Source of the DNA: Achromobacter dolens
GTDB taxonomy: Bacteria; Pseudomonadota; Gammaproteobacteria; Burkholderiales; Burkholderiaceae_B
Reading direction: 5' to 3'
Assembly: GCF_902859745.1 (NCBI RefSeq)
Contig: NZ_CADIJW010000054.1
Span: 1 to 35,647, forward strand
Length of the DNA stretch: 35,647 nucleotides
Part shown: positions 1 through 5,749 of the stretch, piece after piece
Layout: each line of letters starts with the position of its first letter
Position numbering within the stretch: position 1 is the first letter of the stretch
Position numbers and translations under genes: made by a program
Notes under the pieces: model-generated
Told to the model about the DNA's origin: nothing
The model's database searches: none
The model's input: only the letters and a program-made list of their open reading frames with translations

Positions 1-60
1 TAGCGCGCTCTTGCGCTTGGCCGTCCAGCGTTTGATGTCGTCTTCCATCTTCATGCTCAT
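1..60 (-). CDS. Transposase orfA, N-terminal fragment (runs off the left edge)
   Basis: The minus strand from 60 reads MSMKMEDDIKRWTAKRKSAL. This matches, from memory, the start of the small helix-turn-helix orfA found in IS3-type elements of Bordetella, Achromobacter and relatives, where it is often labelled a DUF1153-like protein or IS3 transposase. In such elements orfA binds the terminal repeats and is joined to the DDE-integrase orfB by frameshifting. A GAGGGA ribosome binding site lies just upstream of the start. A second in-frame ATG two codons later is possible. Only 20 residues are visible, so the family call rests on that stretch. Confidence 0.55.
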   Translation of the reverse strand, partial: MSMKMEDDIKRWTAKRKSAL

Positions 61-110
61 CGTCAATTCCCTCGATTATGACGTGAGCAGGTTTTCACTG
101 GGTCATTACA
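1..110 (-). mobile_element. End of an IS3-type insertion sequence
   Basis: Read on the minus strand, the segment begins at base 110 with TGTAATGACCCAGTGAAAAC and reaches a transposase orfA start about 50 bases later. Many IS3-family elements begin with TG and have the first ORF close to the terminal repeat. The plus-strand sequence therefore leaves the element at CATTACA, ending at 110, and phage-like coding sequence starts at 111. The rest of the element, its other inverted repeat and the target duplication lie outside the window, so the exact boundary is inferred from one end only. Confidence 0.6.
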
Positions 111-111
111 G

Positions 112-450
112 TTGAGCGTGCCGCCAACGCTCGAACCAGCCAATATCGAAGACATGCCCGCGCCCGATCCTGCCGCAGATCCACCGCAGGCTGTCACCCG
201 CTACCAATTGCGCGAAGCGATGCGGCTGACTCCGTGGCCGCGGGACGACCGGCCGGATTGGACGCCGTTCGATGCTTTCGAGGCGATGATGAATGATCCG
301 GCCACGCCAGCGTATTACCGCCGCGCTTGGGACGAGCTGCAAACCGTCGAGCATGGCAGCGCCATGTTCAACGCGGCGGCGGACGTACTGGGAATTGACC
401 AGGGCAAGCGGGACGACTTGTTCCGCTTCGCGGCCACGCTGAAAGCATAA
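112..450 (+). CDS. Phage protein of unknown function, 5' end cut off by the IS
   Basis: I do not recognise the family. The frame encodes about 112 residues with an acidic, proline-rich start and a compact C-terminal part containing DWTPFDAFEAMMNDPATPAY. It ends eight bases before the next phage gene, in keeping with a tightly packed late operon. The frame is open from base 82, inside the insertion sequence. The only nearby starts are a TTG at 112, directly at the IS junction, or an internal ATG at 154. This suggests that the original start and N-terminus were removed by the insertion and that the product is probably not made in native form. The position before the lysis genes fits a tail-end or lysis-associated phage gene. 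Confidence 0.55.
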   Translation: MSVPPTLEPANIEDMPAPDPAADPPQAVTRYQLREAMRLTPWPRDDRPDWTPFDAFEAMMNDPATPAYYRRAWDELQTVEHGSAMFNAAADVLGIDQGKRDDLFRFAATLKA

Positions 451-458
451 AAGCAACT

Positions 459-710
459 ATGAACGAACAACGTGAAACGCAGGTCTGCCAGCAAGCGGCC
501 GACCTTGCCGTGAAGAAGTTCTTCGCCATTCTGGGCGTGGACGTGGACGTGCCGGAACAGGTCGAAGAATTCCGTGCTGATCTGCGCTTTGGCAGAAAAC
601 TGCGCAAGGTCGCCGATCAGGGAACCGTTGCATTTATCGGTGTGGCCGCGGCCGCGCTGGCCGCTGCATTGTGGGCCGGCATCGTGTCCAACATTACAGG
701 CGGCAAATGA
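459..710 (+). CDS. Small phage membrane protein next to the endolysin (lysis cassette)
   Basis: The 83-residue product has a soluble, charged N-terminal part of about 55 residues (contains FFAILGVDVDVPEQVEEF). One hydrophobic helix follows at roughly 58-78, rich in Ala, Gly and Val, and the tail is short. Proteins of this layout, recalled as DUF6127-like, sit directly before endolysins in many siphovirus prophages and are suspected to act in lysis, possibly as holin or anti-holin. Its TGA overlaps the ATG of the endolysin gene (AAATGATGA), implying translational coupling. The phage membrane role is well supported by context; holin activity is inference. Confidence 0.65.
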   Translation: MNEQRETQVCQQAADLAVKKFFAILGVDVDVPEQVEEFRADLRFGRKLRKVADQGTVAFIGVAAAALAAALWAGIVSNITGGK

Positions 711-1201
711 TGAATTTTGATACTGCATTCGATCGCCTGATCGGCCATGAAGGGGGCTACGTGAACCACCCCGACGATCCGGGCGGCGAAACCAATTGGG
801 GCATCACGCTGCGCACCGCGCGTGAGGCCGGCTACACCGGCTCCATGCGTACCCTGACGCGCGAGCAGGCCAGGGAAATCTACCGGGCTGCCTATTGGCG
901 CCGCGCCAAGGCCGAGCAATACGACGGCGCGATTGCGTTCCAGGTGTTCGACGCTGCCGTCAATCACGGAATCGGCCAGGCCATCCGCTTTTTGCAGCGG
1001 GCGGTGGGCGTGGCTGACGATGGGGTCGTCGGCCCGGCGACACTGGCGGCGGTGCGCGCTGTGCCCGTCGCGAATGTGCTGGCGCGCTTCAATGCGGAGC
1101 GTCTGGATTTCTACACGAAGCTCTCGACCTGGCCGGCCTTCGGCAAGGGCTGGGCGCGGCGTGTGGCGGGCAACCTGAAGTATGCGGCGGAGGATGCGTG
1201 A
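707..1201 (+). CDS. Phage endolysin, glycoside hydrolase family 108
   Basis: The enzyme should cleave the glycan backbone of peptidoglycan to release phage progeny. Near the N-terminus the motif HEGGYVNHPDDPGGETNWGI carries the GH108 catalytic glutamate (Glu15). The C-terminal half (about 95-160) matches the peptidoglycan-binding domain usually joined to GH108, with the FLQRAVGVADDGVVGPAT repeat signature. At 164 residues it has the normal size for this family. I chose the ATG at 707, which overlaps the stop of the preceding gene. The open frame extends upstream to 671, but that extension (with HRVQHYRRQ) is unlike the family and would overlap the previous gene. No signal peptide is visible, so export depends on a holin. 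Confidence 0.93.
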   Translation: MMNFDTAFDRLIGHEGGYVNHPDDPGGETNWGITLRTAREAGYTGSMRTLTREQAREIYRAAYWRRAKAEQYDGAIAFQVFDAAVNHGIGQAIRFLQRAVGVADDGVVGPATLAAVRAVPVANVLARFNAERLDFYTKLSTWPAFGKGWARRVAGNLKYAAEDA

Positions 1202-1803
1202 TGGACTGGAAGGATTTGGCGGGTGTCGTCAGCAAGGCCGCGCCCGTGCTGGGCGGCATCCTGGGCGGGCCGGCGGGCGTTGCCGTGGGCGGCCTGTTGG
1301 CTACGGCGCTGGGCACCGATGCGTCGCCGGATTCCGTGTCGGCGGCCATCCTGCGAGACCCTCAGGCCGCCATAAAACTCAAGGAGCTGGAAACTAATTC
1401 CCGGGTGCAGCTTCAGCAGTTGGCAGTGACGGCCGAACAGAACCGGCTCCAGGCGGCGACAGCGCAGCACGCCTCCGAGGCGGCCGACCGCGACAGCGCC
1501 CGTCGCTTGGCCGCGCGGCAACCCAGGGATTGGGTGCGCCCGGCCGTCACTGTCCTGTTGCTGCTGGGCGCGGCGGGCATCGTCTTCTTCGTGTTCTCCG
1601 GCATGGCCGAAGGGCTGCTGCGCGATGCCACCGCCAGCCTGACCATTGGGACCGTGATCGGGTATTGGTTCAATGAACTTAAGCAGGTGCTGGCGTTCTG
1701 GTTCGGGACGACCGGGGAGACGCAACGGGCCAACGCCGAAGTGCGCCAGTTCGCCGTGTCGCCGGGCAGTGTGACGTTCCCGGATGACGCCGGGGGCCGC
1801 TGA
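1201..1803 (+). CDS. Holin-like protein with three membrane segments
   Basis: This 200-residue product fits the three-TM holin family first described for gene transfer agents and found in many proteobacterial prophages. The N-terminus carries a Gly/Ala-rich amphipathic segment (LGGILGGPAGVAVGGLLATA, about 18-37), followed by a Gln/Ala-rich coiled region. A clear membrane helix lies near 115-135 (VTVLLLLGAAGIVFFVF) and a further hydrophobic stretch near 143-165. Holins set the timing of lysis by opening the inner membrane to the endolysin. The ATG at 1201 shares its first base with the endolysin stop (TGATG); a GTG one codon earlier is possible. The TM count is by eye. Confidence 0.75.
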   Translation: MDWKDLAGVVSKAAPVLGGILGGPAGVAVGGLLATALGTDASPDSVSAAILRDPQAAIKLKELETNSRVQLQQLAVTAEQNRLQAATAQHASEAADRDSARRLAARQPRDWVRPAVTVLLLLGAAGIVFFVFSGMAEGLLRDATASLTIGTVIGYWFNELKQVLAFWFGTTGETQRANAEVRQFAVSPGSVTFPDDAGGR

Positions 1804-1833
1804 GCGGCATTTGACGAGCATAGCCGCATTTAT

Positions 1834-1870
1834 ACGAGGCGCCTCGTTGCGATACCCGAGTCGACGGGTA
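1834..1870. promoter_or_regulatory. Two inverted repeats between the lysis cassette and the cargo gene
   Basis: ACGAGGCGCCTCGT at 1834-1847 is a perfect 14-bp palindrome. It is followed by TACCCG (1853-1858) and CGGGTA (1865-1870), which form a hairpin with a six-base loop. No U-tract follows either, so a classical terminator is not supported. They could separate lysis-gene transcription from the next gene or form an operator for it. Confidence 0.35.
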
Positions 1871-1919
1871 ATGGCATGCTTAGATCTGTGACAAGCCCTG
1901 TAGGAAGGAAGAATCACGA

Positions 1920-2225
1920 ATGGAAGGTAGCACCGACTCAAAATTCACTCAAGCGTCCCAGGCGCCGGAGGTTGCCTATCTGCCTACCGCCGACCTGCAG
2001 CCGGTGAAGAATGCCGCGCGGCGAGGACGGCTGCCCCGCGGGGTAGCTTCGATCCGTAAACCTGCTGCTGCTGCTGCTGCTGCTGCACCAGCGGAGCGGG
2101 TTGCGCAATCAATGACTGATCCTATTGAAGCCGTACGGCAGATGTTGGCGTCGATGCAGGCATCGCTGAATTTCGCGATGGCCGTGATCGCGGAGTACGA
2201 GAAGGCTCCGCGGCGAGCGGGGTAG
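1920..2225 (+). CDS. Unknown prophage cargo protein with a polyalanine tract
   Basis: I do not recognise this 101-residue product. It has a polar start, a basic stretch (KNAARRGRLPRGVASIRKP), then eight alanines encoded by seven GCT codons and one GCA. A C-terminal helix-forming part (TDPIEAVRQMLASMQASLNF) follows. A good AGGAAGGA ribosome binding site precedes the ATG by about nine bases, which supports a real gene. It has its own spacer from the lysis cassette, as expected of an accessory gene. The alanine tract probably acts as a flexible or helical linker. DNA binding through the basic segment is possible but not shown. Confidence 0.6.
   Translation: MEGSTDSKFTQASQAPEVAYLPTADLQPVKNAARRGRLPRGVASIRKPAAAAAAAAPAERVAQSMTDPIEAVRQMLASMQASLNFAMAVIAEYEKAPRRAG
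2062..2085 (+). repeat. CTG/GCT trinucleotide microsatellite, eight units
   Basis: Eight uninterrupted CTG units lie inside the coding frame of the gene at 1920-2225, where they are read as GCT alanine codons. Slippage here would change the number of alanines in steps of one without shifting the frame. Confidence 0.9.
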
Positions 2226-2248
2226 GGGTGGTCATCGGAGGCCGGCGC

Positions 2249-2264
2249 GAGAGTATCAACTCTC
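2249..2264. terminator. Short hairpin between convergent genes
   Basis: GAGAGT and ACTCTC form a perfect six-pair stem with an ATCA loop between the ends of the cargo gene (plus) and the antitoxin gene (minus). No U-run follows on either strand, so a terminator role is only suggested by its position. Confidence 0.3.
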
Positions 2265-2299
2265 CGACGGATGCGCTTGGAAAATGTGCCTGTTTAGAT

Positions 2300-2593
2300 C
2301 TAGGCCGCAGACGCATGCAGGCGCAATCCGAGCGCGCGCGCCACCTTCAGGATGGTGGAAAAGTCCGGGGCACGTTCACCAGATAATGCCTTGTATAGGC
2401 TCTCGCGCGACAGACCGGCGTCTTTCGCTACCTGGGTCATGCCTTTAGCCCGAGCAATATCGCCAAGCGCCTTTGCAATGAATGCTGCATCACCGTCACT
2501 TTCTTCGATGCAGGCGTCCAGGTAGAGCGCCATTTCTTCCGGCGTCCGCAAACGCTCCGCAATGTCGTATTCGCGTGTCTTCAGTTTGATCAT
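2300..2593 (-). CDS. HigA-type antitoxin, HTH domain (HI1420-like addiction module antidote)
   Basis: The 97-residue protein matches the putative addiction-module antidote family typified by HI1420. Residues about 5-45 bind the toxin side (LRTPEEMALYLDACIEES). Residues about 46-95 form a Cro/C1-type helix-turn-helix (GMTQVAKDAGLSRESLYKAL, then FSTILKVARALGLRL). It should neutralise the toxin encoded just upstream and repress their common promoter. The gene is the second in the pair, 73 bases after the toxin stop, which is the reversed toxin-first order typical of HigBA-like systems. A spaced GGAGCAATTC sequence lies before the ATG. The location at a prophage edge fits a stabilising module. 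Confidence 0.88.
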   Translation of the reverse strand: MIKLKTREYDIAERLRTPEEMALYLDACIEESDGDAAFIAKALGDIARAKGMTQVAKDAGLSRESLYKALSGERAPDFSTILKVARALGLRLHASAA

Positions 2594-2666
2594 GAATTGC
2601 TCCGGTCGTTGTTGGAGCGGCCTCGCTTAATGGCTCGATGTCGTCTTGCCGTCAAGCGGCGCATGC

Positions 2667-2960
2667 TTACAGTTGATCCGCTAATTCATAGGCAACGGCA
2701 ATATCTCGCTGCTGGGTGGATTTGTCGCCGCCAACAAGCAGGACTACGATTGTTCCGTCCCTTCGTTCCGTGTAATAGACACGGTAGCCAGGTCCTACGT
2801 CGATACGCAGCTCGGAGACCCCATGCCTCAAGTTGCGATGATCGCCGGGGTTTCCATGGGCCAGTCGCTGTATGCGTGCTTGAATGCGCGCGCGGCCCGC
2901 AAGATCCTTAAGTTTTGCTTCAAAGGCATCGTAGACTTCGGTCGTCAGAATTGTCTTCAT
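2667..2960 (-). CDS. RelE/ParE-superfamily toxin (HI1419-like, HigB-type)
   Basis: The 97-residue product fits the phage-derived Gp49/HI1419 toxin family, thought to cleave ribosome-bound mRNA. Visible hallmarks are the basic segment RARIQARIQRLAHGNPGDHR and the strand GVSELRIDVGPGYRVYYTER. A second strand, IVVLLVGGDKSTQQRDI, carries the conserved Lys that precedes the C-terminal helix. Length and motif order are normal, so it looks intact. It is the first gene of the toxin-antitoxin pair and is expressed from the promoter at 3010-3039. The ribosome binding site is poor, which would keep toxin synthesis low. Confidence 0.87.
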   Translation of the reverse strand: MKTILTTEVYDAFEAKLKDLAGRARIQARIQRLAHGNPGDHRNLRHGVSELRIDVGPGYRVYYTERRDGTIVVLLVGGDKSTQQRDIAVAYELADQL

Positions 2961-3009
2961 GCGATGTGATCATGGTATCTGTCCGCGAAAAGCCTAGATA
3001 CGAGTTTTT

Positions 3010-3039
3010 ATTGTAGCCTACCGGCTACAGAACGTTCAA
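3010..3039 (-). promoter_or_regulatory. Toxin-antitoxin promoter with overlapping operator palindrome
   Basis: On the minus strand TTGAAC (3039-3034) and TACAAT (3015-3010) are spaced 18 bases apart, a good sigma-70 promoter about 50 bases before the toxin ATG. The inverted repeat TGTAGCC-TACC-GGCTACA at 3012-3029 covers the spacer and part of the -10 element. A repressor bound there would block RNA polymerase, as expected for autoregulation by the HigA-type antitoxin. Binding by that protein is inferred. Confidence 0.7.
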
Positions 3040-3216
3040 GCTACTTGTGCCGTTTGCCATGCAATCGGTCACTCGTACACCCACAGCCTGGATCAGGCCG
3101 GCGATGCCCAGGGGCGGGCCGTCGGCCCGGGTGAACCGGGTAGCGACCGAGGTCTTGCTCCGGTACGCCATGCCACCAGTTTCCAGCGGAGACCCGCATA
3201 AAACCTAGAAATTGCG

Positions 3217-3266
3217 CCGGATTGTGATTCCGGTTGTCGTGGGTTCGAGTCCCATCAGTCACCCCA
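3217..3266 (+). other. 3' half of tRNA-His: prophage attachment site copy
   Basis: The segment contains a five-pair anticodon stem (CCGGA/TCCGG), a loop TTGTGAT with the GTG anticodon (3224-3226), the T-arm with TTCGAGT, the 3' acceptor strand and an encoded CCA at 3264-3266. The 5' half, including the D-arm, is absent: the bases before 3217 show nothing like AGCTCAGTTGGTAGAG. Integration into the 3' end of a tRNA gene leaves just such a fragment at the far end of the element, while the intact tRNA-His would lie beyond the integrase, left of this window. Confidence 0.85.
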
Positions 3267-3284
3267 AAGAATTCAAATGAAATC

Positions 3285-3316
3285 AGGCACTTGCGCGAAA
3301 GCGGAGTGCCTTTTTT
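3285..3316 (+). terminator. Rho-independent terminator after the tRNA-His 3' copy
   Basis: AGGCACT (3285-3291) pairs with AGTGCCT (3305-3311). The loop contains a further CGC-GAAA-GCG mini-hairpin, and six T residues end at 3316. It is probably the original host terminator of the tRNA-His transcription unit, now separated from its promoter by the prophage. Confidence 0.8.
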
Positions 3317-3581
3317 CATTTCCGGATGGTGGCAAGGCTGGCATGGGCTGCGAGGTTCTCGTGCCGCCAGGCCGGTCCCTACGAATGTCGCGGTGTGGCG
3401 CAATGGCTGGAGGGCTTCGTCGCTGAGGGGCAGTTGACAGAGCCGAGGGGCAACACGGTGCGGGAGATGTTGGGCGCAGGTCGGGTCGGCGTGCGCGAAC
3501 GGGCCCGCCGCCCGGGCCGGGAAGTGAAGCGCGTTCACCAGGATGCGCGCGCGCTCGTCGAGCTATCCGCCCGTCGCAGGA
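3317..3581. other. Intergenic host DNA without a supportable gene
   Basis: Open frames cross this stretch on both strands, but none has a plausible start with a ribosome binding site or a recognisable protein pattern. The minus-strand frame running into the tRNA copy is the usual antisense artefact of tRNA genes. A decayed gene cannot be excluded. Confidence 0.5.
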
Positions 3582-4517
3582 TCACCCCACATTCCGATCC
3601 AGGAACTCCCGGATCACCCCGCCAATCTCCGCCCCATGCGTCTCCAGCGCCAGGTGCCCCGTGTCGTAGAACCGCACGTCCGCGCCCGGGATGTCCCGCT
3701 TCCACGCCTCGGCGCCGGCGGGCAGGAAGAACGGATCGTTCCTGCCCCAGACGGCCAGCAGCGGGGGTTGGTGCTCGCGAAAATACGCCTGGAACGCCGG
3801 GTACTTTGCCACGTTCGACGCGTAGTCCAGCAGCAGGTCCAACTGCACCTCGGCGTTGCCCGGGCGGGACACCAGATAGCTTTCCAGCGCGATCGCATCG
3901 GGCGCGACCCGGGTCTTGTCGGGCACGCCTTCGAGATACTGCCATTCGATGGAAGCCGGCGTCGGGAAGTCGCGCAGCGCCTCGCGATTGGCCTGCGACG
4001 GCTCCTTCCAGTATCGCTGGATCGGCGCCCAGCCCTGGCCCAATCCTTCCTCGTAGGCGTTGCCGTTCTGCGAAATGATGGCGGTGATGCGGTCGGGATG
4101 CGCCGCCGCGAGGCGCCAGCCCACCGGCGCGCCGTAGTCGAACACCTGGATGGCGTAGCGGTCCAGCCCGAGCTGCTGGGTGAACTGGTCGATGGTCCGG
4201 GCCAGTTGGTCGAACGTGTAGGCGTACTCGCCGCGGGCGGGCGCTTCGGTGAAGCCGAAACCCGGCAGGTCCGGCGCGATGACGTGGTACTTGTCCGCCA
4301 GCATCGGAATCAGATTGCGGTACATGAACGAGGACGCGGCATAGCCGTGCAGCAGCAGCACCGTCGGCGCGTCGGGCGCGCCCGCCTCGCGGTAGAACAC
4401 CTTCACGTCGCCCACCTGCTCGAAGCGGTGGCGGACCTGGAGGCGGGCTGCCTGCGTGTCGCCAGCCTGCGCCAACGCCGCCAGTCCGGCCGCGCCCATC
4501 GATGTCTTCGTGGTCAT
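3582..4517 (-). CDS. Alpha/beta hydrolase of the epoxide hydrolase / haloalkane dehalogenase type
   Basis: The 311-residue protein has a standard alpha/beta-hydrolase core: the oxyanion motif LLLHGYAASS near 54-63 and the strand PDLPGFGFT near 82-90. A nucleophile elbow VFDYGAPVG places Asp127 where esterases have serine. The acid follows in WGRNDPFF and the histidine in TGHLALETH. An aspartate nucleophile points to epoxide hydrolases or dehalogenases rather than lipases. Residues 1-25 resemble a weak Ala-rich leader, but no clear signal peptide is seen. AAGGAG lies eight bases before the ATG. It is divergent from the CGNR regulator gene, which probably controls it. The substrate is unknown. 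Confidence 0.85.
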   Translation of the reverse strand: MTTKTSMGAAGLAALAQAGDTQAARLQVRHRFEQVGDVKVFYREAGAPDAPTVLLLHGYAASSFMYRNLIPMLADKYHVIAPDLPGFGFTEAPARGEYAYTFDQLARTIDQFTQQLGLDRYAIQVFDYGAPVGWRLAAAHPDRITAIISQNGNAYEEGLGQGWAPIQRYWKEPSQANREALRDFPTPASIEWQYLEGVPDKTRVAPDAIALESYLVSRPGNAEVQLDLLLDYASNVAKYPAFQAYFREHQPPLLAVWGRNDPFFLPAGAEAWKRDIPGADVRFYDTGHLALETHGAEIGGVIREFLDRNVG

Positions 4518-4530
4518 GACTAATCTCCTT

Positions 4531-4602
4531 GTAACCGATAAATCGGATTTAAAAGGTTACTCATGATTTTGGTAACTGGTCAATTTATTTTTTATGGGTT
4601 AC
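4531..4602. promoter_or_regulatory. Repeated GTAAC/GTTAC operator motifs between divergent genes
   Basis: The 76-base AT-rich spacer contains GTAAC at 4531 and 4572 and GTTAC at 4556 and 4598. These make two inverted pairs with 20- and 21-base spacing, about 40 bases apart. The last copy overlaps the earliest start codon of the regulator gene. A minus-strand TTGACC lies between the pairs as a possible -35 for the hydrolase. The layout suggests operators for the adjacent CGNR protein, controlling both genes. Confidence 0.55.
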
Positions 4603-5196
4603 ATTGGACGCATGCTGGAAACCGCCAAAAACCCGAAGGCCCCGCTGTTCGTCGGAGACGACCTCGCGCTCGATTTCATCAATAGTGAATTCGGGGTGGG
4701 GGCGGCGCATCACGATTGCTTCGTCGACGACGAGGCCGTGCTGGCCTGGCTGAAGCTCGCCGGGGTGCTGCCCGAGGACGTCGGCGCCGCGCCCAAGGGG
4801 TTGAAGACGCTGGCCCTGCGGCTGCGCGACAACGCCAGGTCGCTGGTGCATGCCGCCAAGCAGGAAGGGGCCTCGGATGCCAGCGTCGTCAACCAGGTGC
4901 TCCAGGCGGGGCGCGCGTCCAAGGAACTGCGGTGGGATGACGCCAGCGCGTCGTTCAAGGTGGTGCGTCAGCGCCGTCGCGACGATGCTGCCAGCTTTCT
5001 CGAACCCGTCGCGCAGGCCGTCGTCAGGCTGCTGACCGACACGCAGCTCGAACTGGTGCGGCAATGCGAGGCGCACGACTGCACGCTGATGTTCCACGAC
5101 AAGACCAAGTCGCACCGGCGCCGCTGGTGCAGCATGGCCCTGTGCGGCAACCGCATGAAAGTGGCGGCGTTCCGCTCGCGCAGGAAAGGGGAATGA
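4594..5196 (+). CDS. CGNR zinc-finger, ABATE-domain transcriptional regulator
   Basis: The product of up to 200 residues has the two-part layout of ABATE/CGNR proteins. An N-terminal ligand-binding-like domain starts with FVGDDLALDFINSEFG. The C-terminal zinc finger places cysteines in CEAHDC and in WCSMALCGNR, followed by the basic KVAAFRSRRKGE. The CGNR tetrapeptide itself is present. Family members are thought to be regulators that bind DNA through this finger. The gene is divergent from the alpha/beta hydrolase, its likely target. The start is uncertain: the ATG at 4594 and the ATG at 4612 both lack a good ribosome binding site, and a GGTTAC motif falls between them, which slightly favours 4612. 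Confidence 0.87.
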   Translation: MGYIGRMLETAKNPKAPLFVGDDLALDFINSEFGVGAAHHDCFVDDEAVLAWLKLAGVLPEDVGAAPKGLKTLALRLRDNARSLVHAAKQEGASDASVVNQVLQAGRASKELRWDDASASFKVVRQRRRDDAASFLEPVAQAVVRLLTDTQLELVRQCEAHDCTLMFHDKTKSHRRRWCSMALCGNRMKVAAFRSRRKGE

Positions 5197-5330
5197 TCCC
5201 CGCGGAGATCTCGCGCCGGGCGCGGGCGCTTCGCCGGACGAGCGCTGCCGCCTCGCGCGTGGGCCCGAAAATCGGTCGGCCCGAACGCCTGTGACGGTAT
5301 GCGCCGATGGCGACGACAACGGAGAAAAAC

Positions 5331-5699
5331 ATGTTTGATCATATCGGTTTTGGTGTCAGCGACATGGATCGGAGCCGCGAGTTTTTTCTCAAGGCGTTTG
5401 CGCCGCTCGGCGTAGGGCTGGCCATGGAGGGGCCGGCAAGCATCGGCCTGGGCAGGCAGGGCAAGCCATCGCTGTGGTTGTATGCGCAATCCCGCGTCAG
5501 CGCGCCCTTGCATATCGCCATTGCCGCCGATTCCCGGGAACAGGTGGACTTGTTCTACGCCGCGGCGCTGGCGGCCGGCGGAAAAGACAACGGTCCGCCG
5601 GGCCTGCGTCCTCACTATCATTCCAATTACTATGCGGCTTTCGTGATCGGGCCGGATGGGCACAACGTCGAAGCCGTCTGCCATCGGCCCGTGGATTGA
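5331..5699 (+). CDS. VOC-family (glyoxalase/dioxygenase fold) protein
   Basis: The 122-residue protein is a single vicinal-oxygen-chelate domain made of two beta-alpha-beta-beta-beta modules. The first starts with FDHIGFGVSDMDRSREFF and the second with APLHIAIAADSREQVDLFY. The typical end YYAAFVIGPDGHNVEAVCH follows. Candidate metal ligands are His4 of the first strand, the His of LHIAI and the Glu of NVEAV. Such proteins include glyoxalase I, resistance proteins and many uncharacterised isomerases or lyases; the substrate cannot be told. The ATG at 5331 has GGAG seven bases upstream and was preferred over an ATG at 5307. It stands alone, 134 bases after the CGNR gene. Confidence 0.85.
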   Translation: MFDHIGFGVSDMDRSREFFLKAFAPLGVGLAMEGPASIGLGRQGKPSLWLYAQSRVSAPLHIAIAADSREQVDLFYAAALAAGGKDNGPPGLRPHYHSNYYAAFVIGPDGHNVEAVCHRPVD

Positions 5700-5749
5700 A
5701 TCCGCCGTTGGGGCGGCGATTCGGCGTCCTGCTCGGCCAGCCACGCCGC

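Larger units (their letters stand above)
111..3266. mobile_element. Right-hand end of a prophage, from lysis cassette to tRNA-His attachment site
   Basis: The stretch contains a small phage membrane protein, an endolysin, a holin-like protein, a cargo gene and a toxin-antitoxin pair. It ends in a partial copy of the tRNA-His 3' half at 3217-3266. A lysis module followed by accessory genes and an att site is a usual arrangement for the end of a temperate phage genome opposite the integrase. Structural genes and the integrase would lie to the left. The left part is disrupted by the IS end at 1-110, so whether the prophage is still inducible cannot be judged here. Confidence 0.75.

Noticed and set aside
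111-3266. A diversity-generating retroelement as known from Bordetella phage
   Set aside because: No reverse transcriptase frame, template repeat or variable repeat pair is visible in this part of the prophage.
3041-3538. Minus-strand open frame containing GVTDGTRTHDNRN
   Set aside because: This is the familiar antisense translation of a tRNA-His 3' region, not a protein gene.
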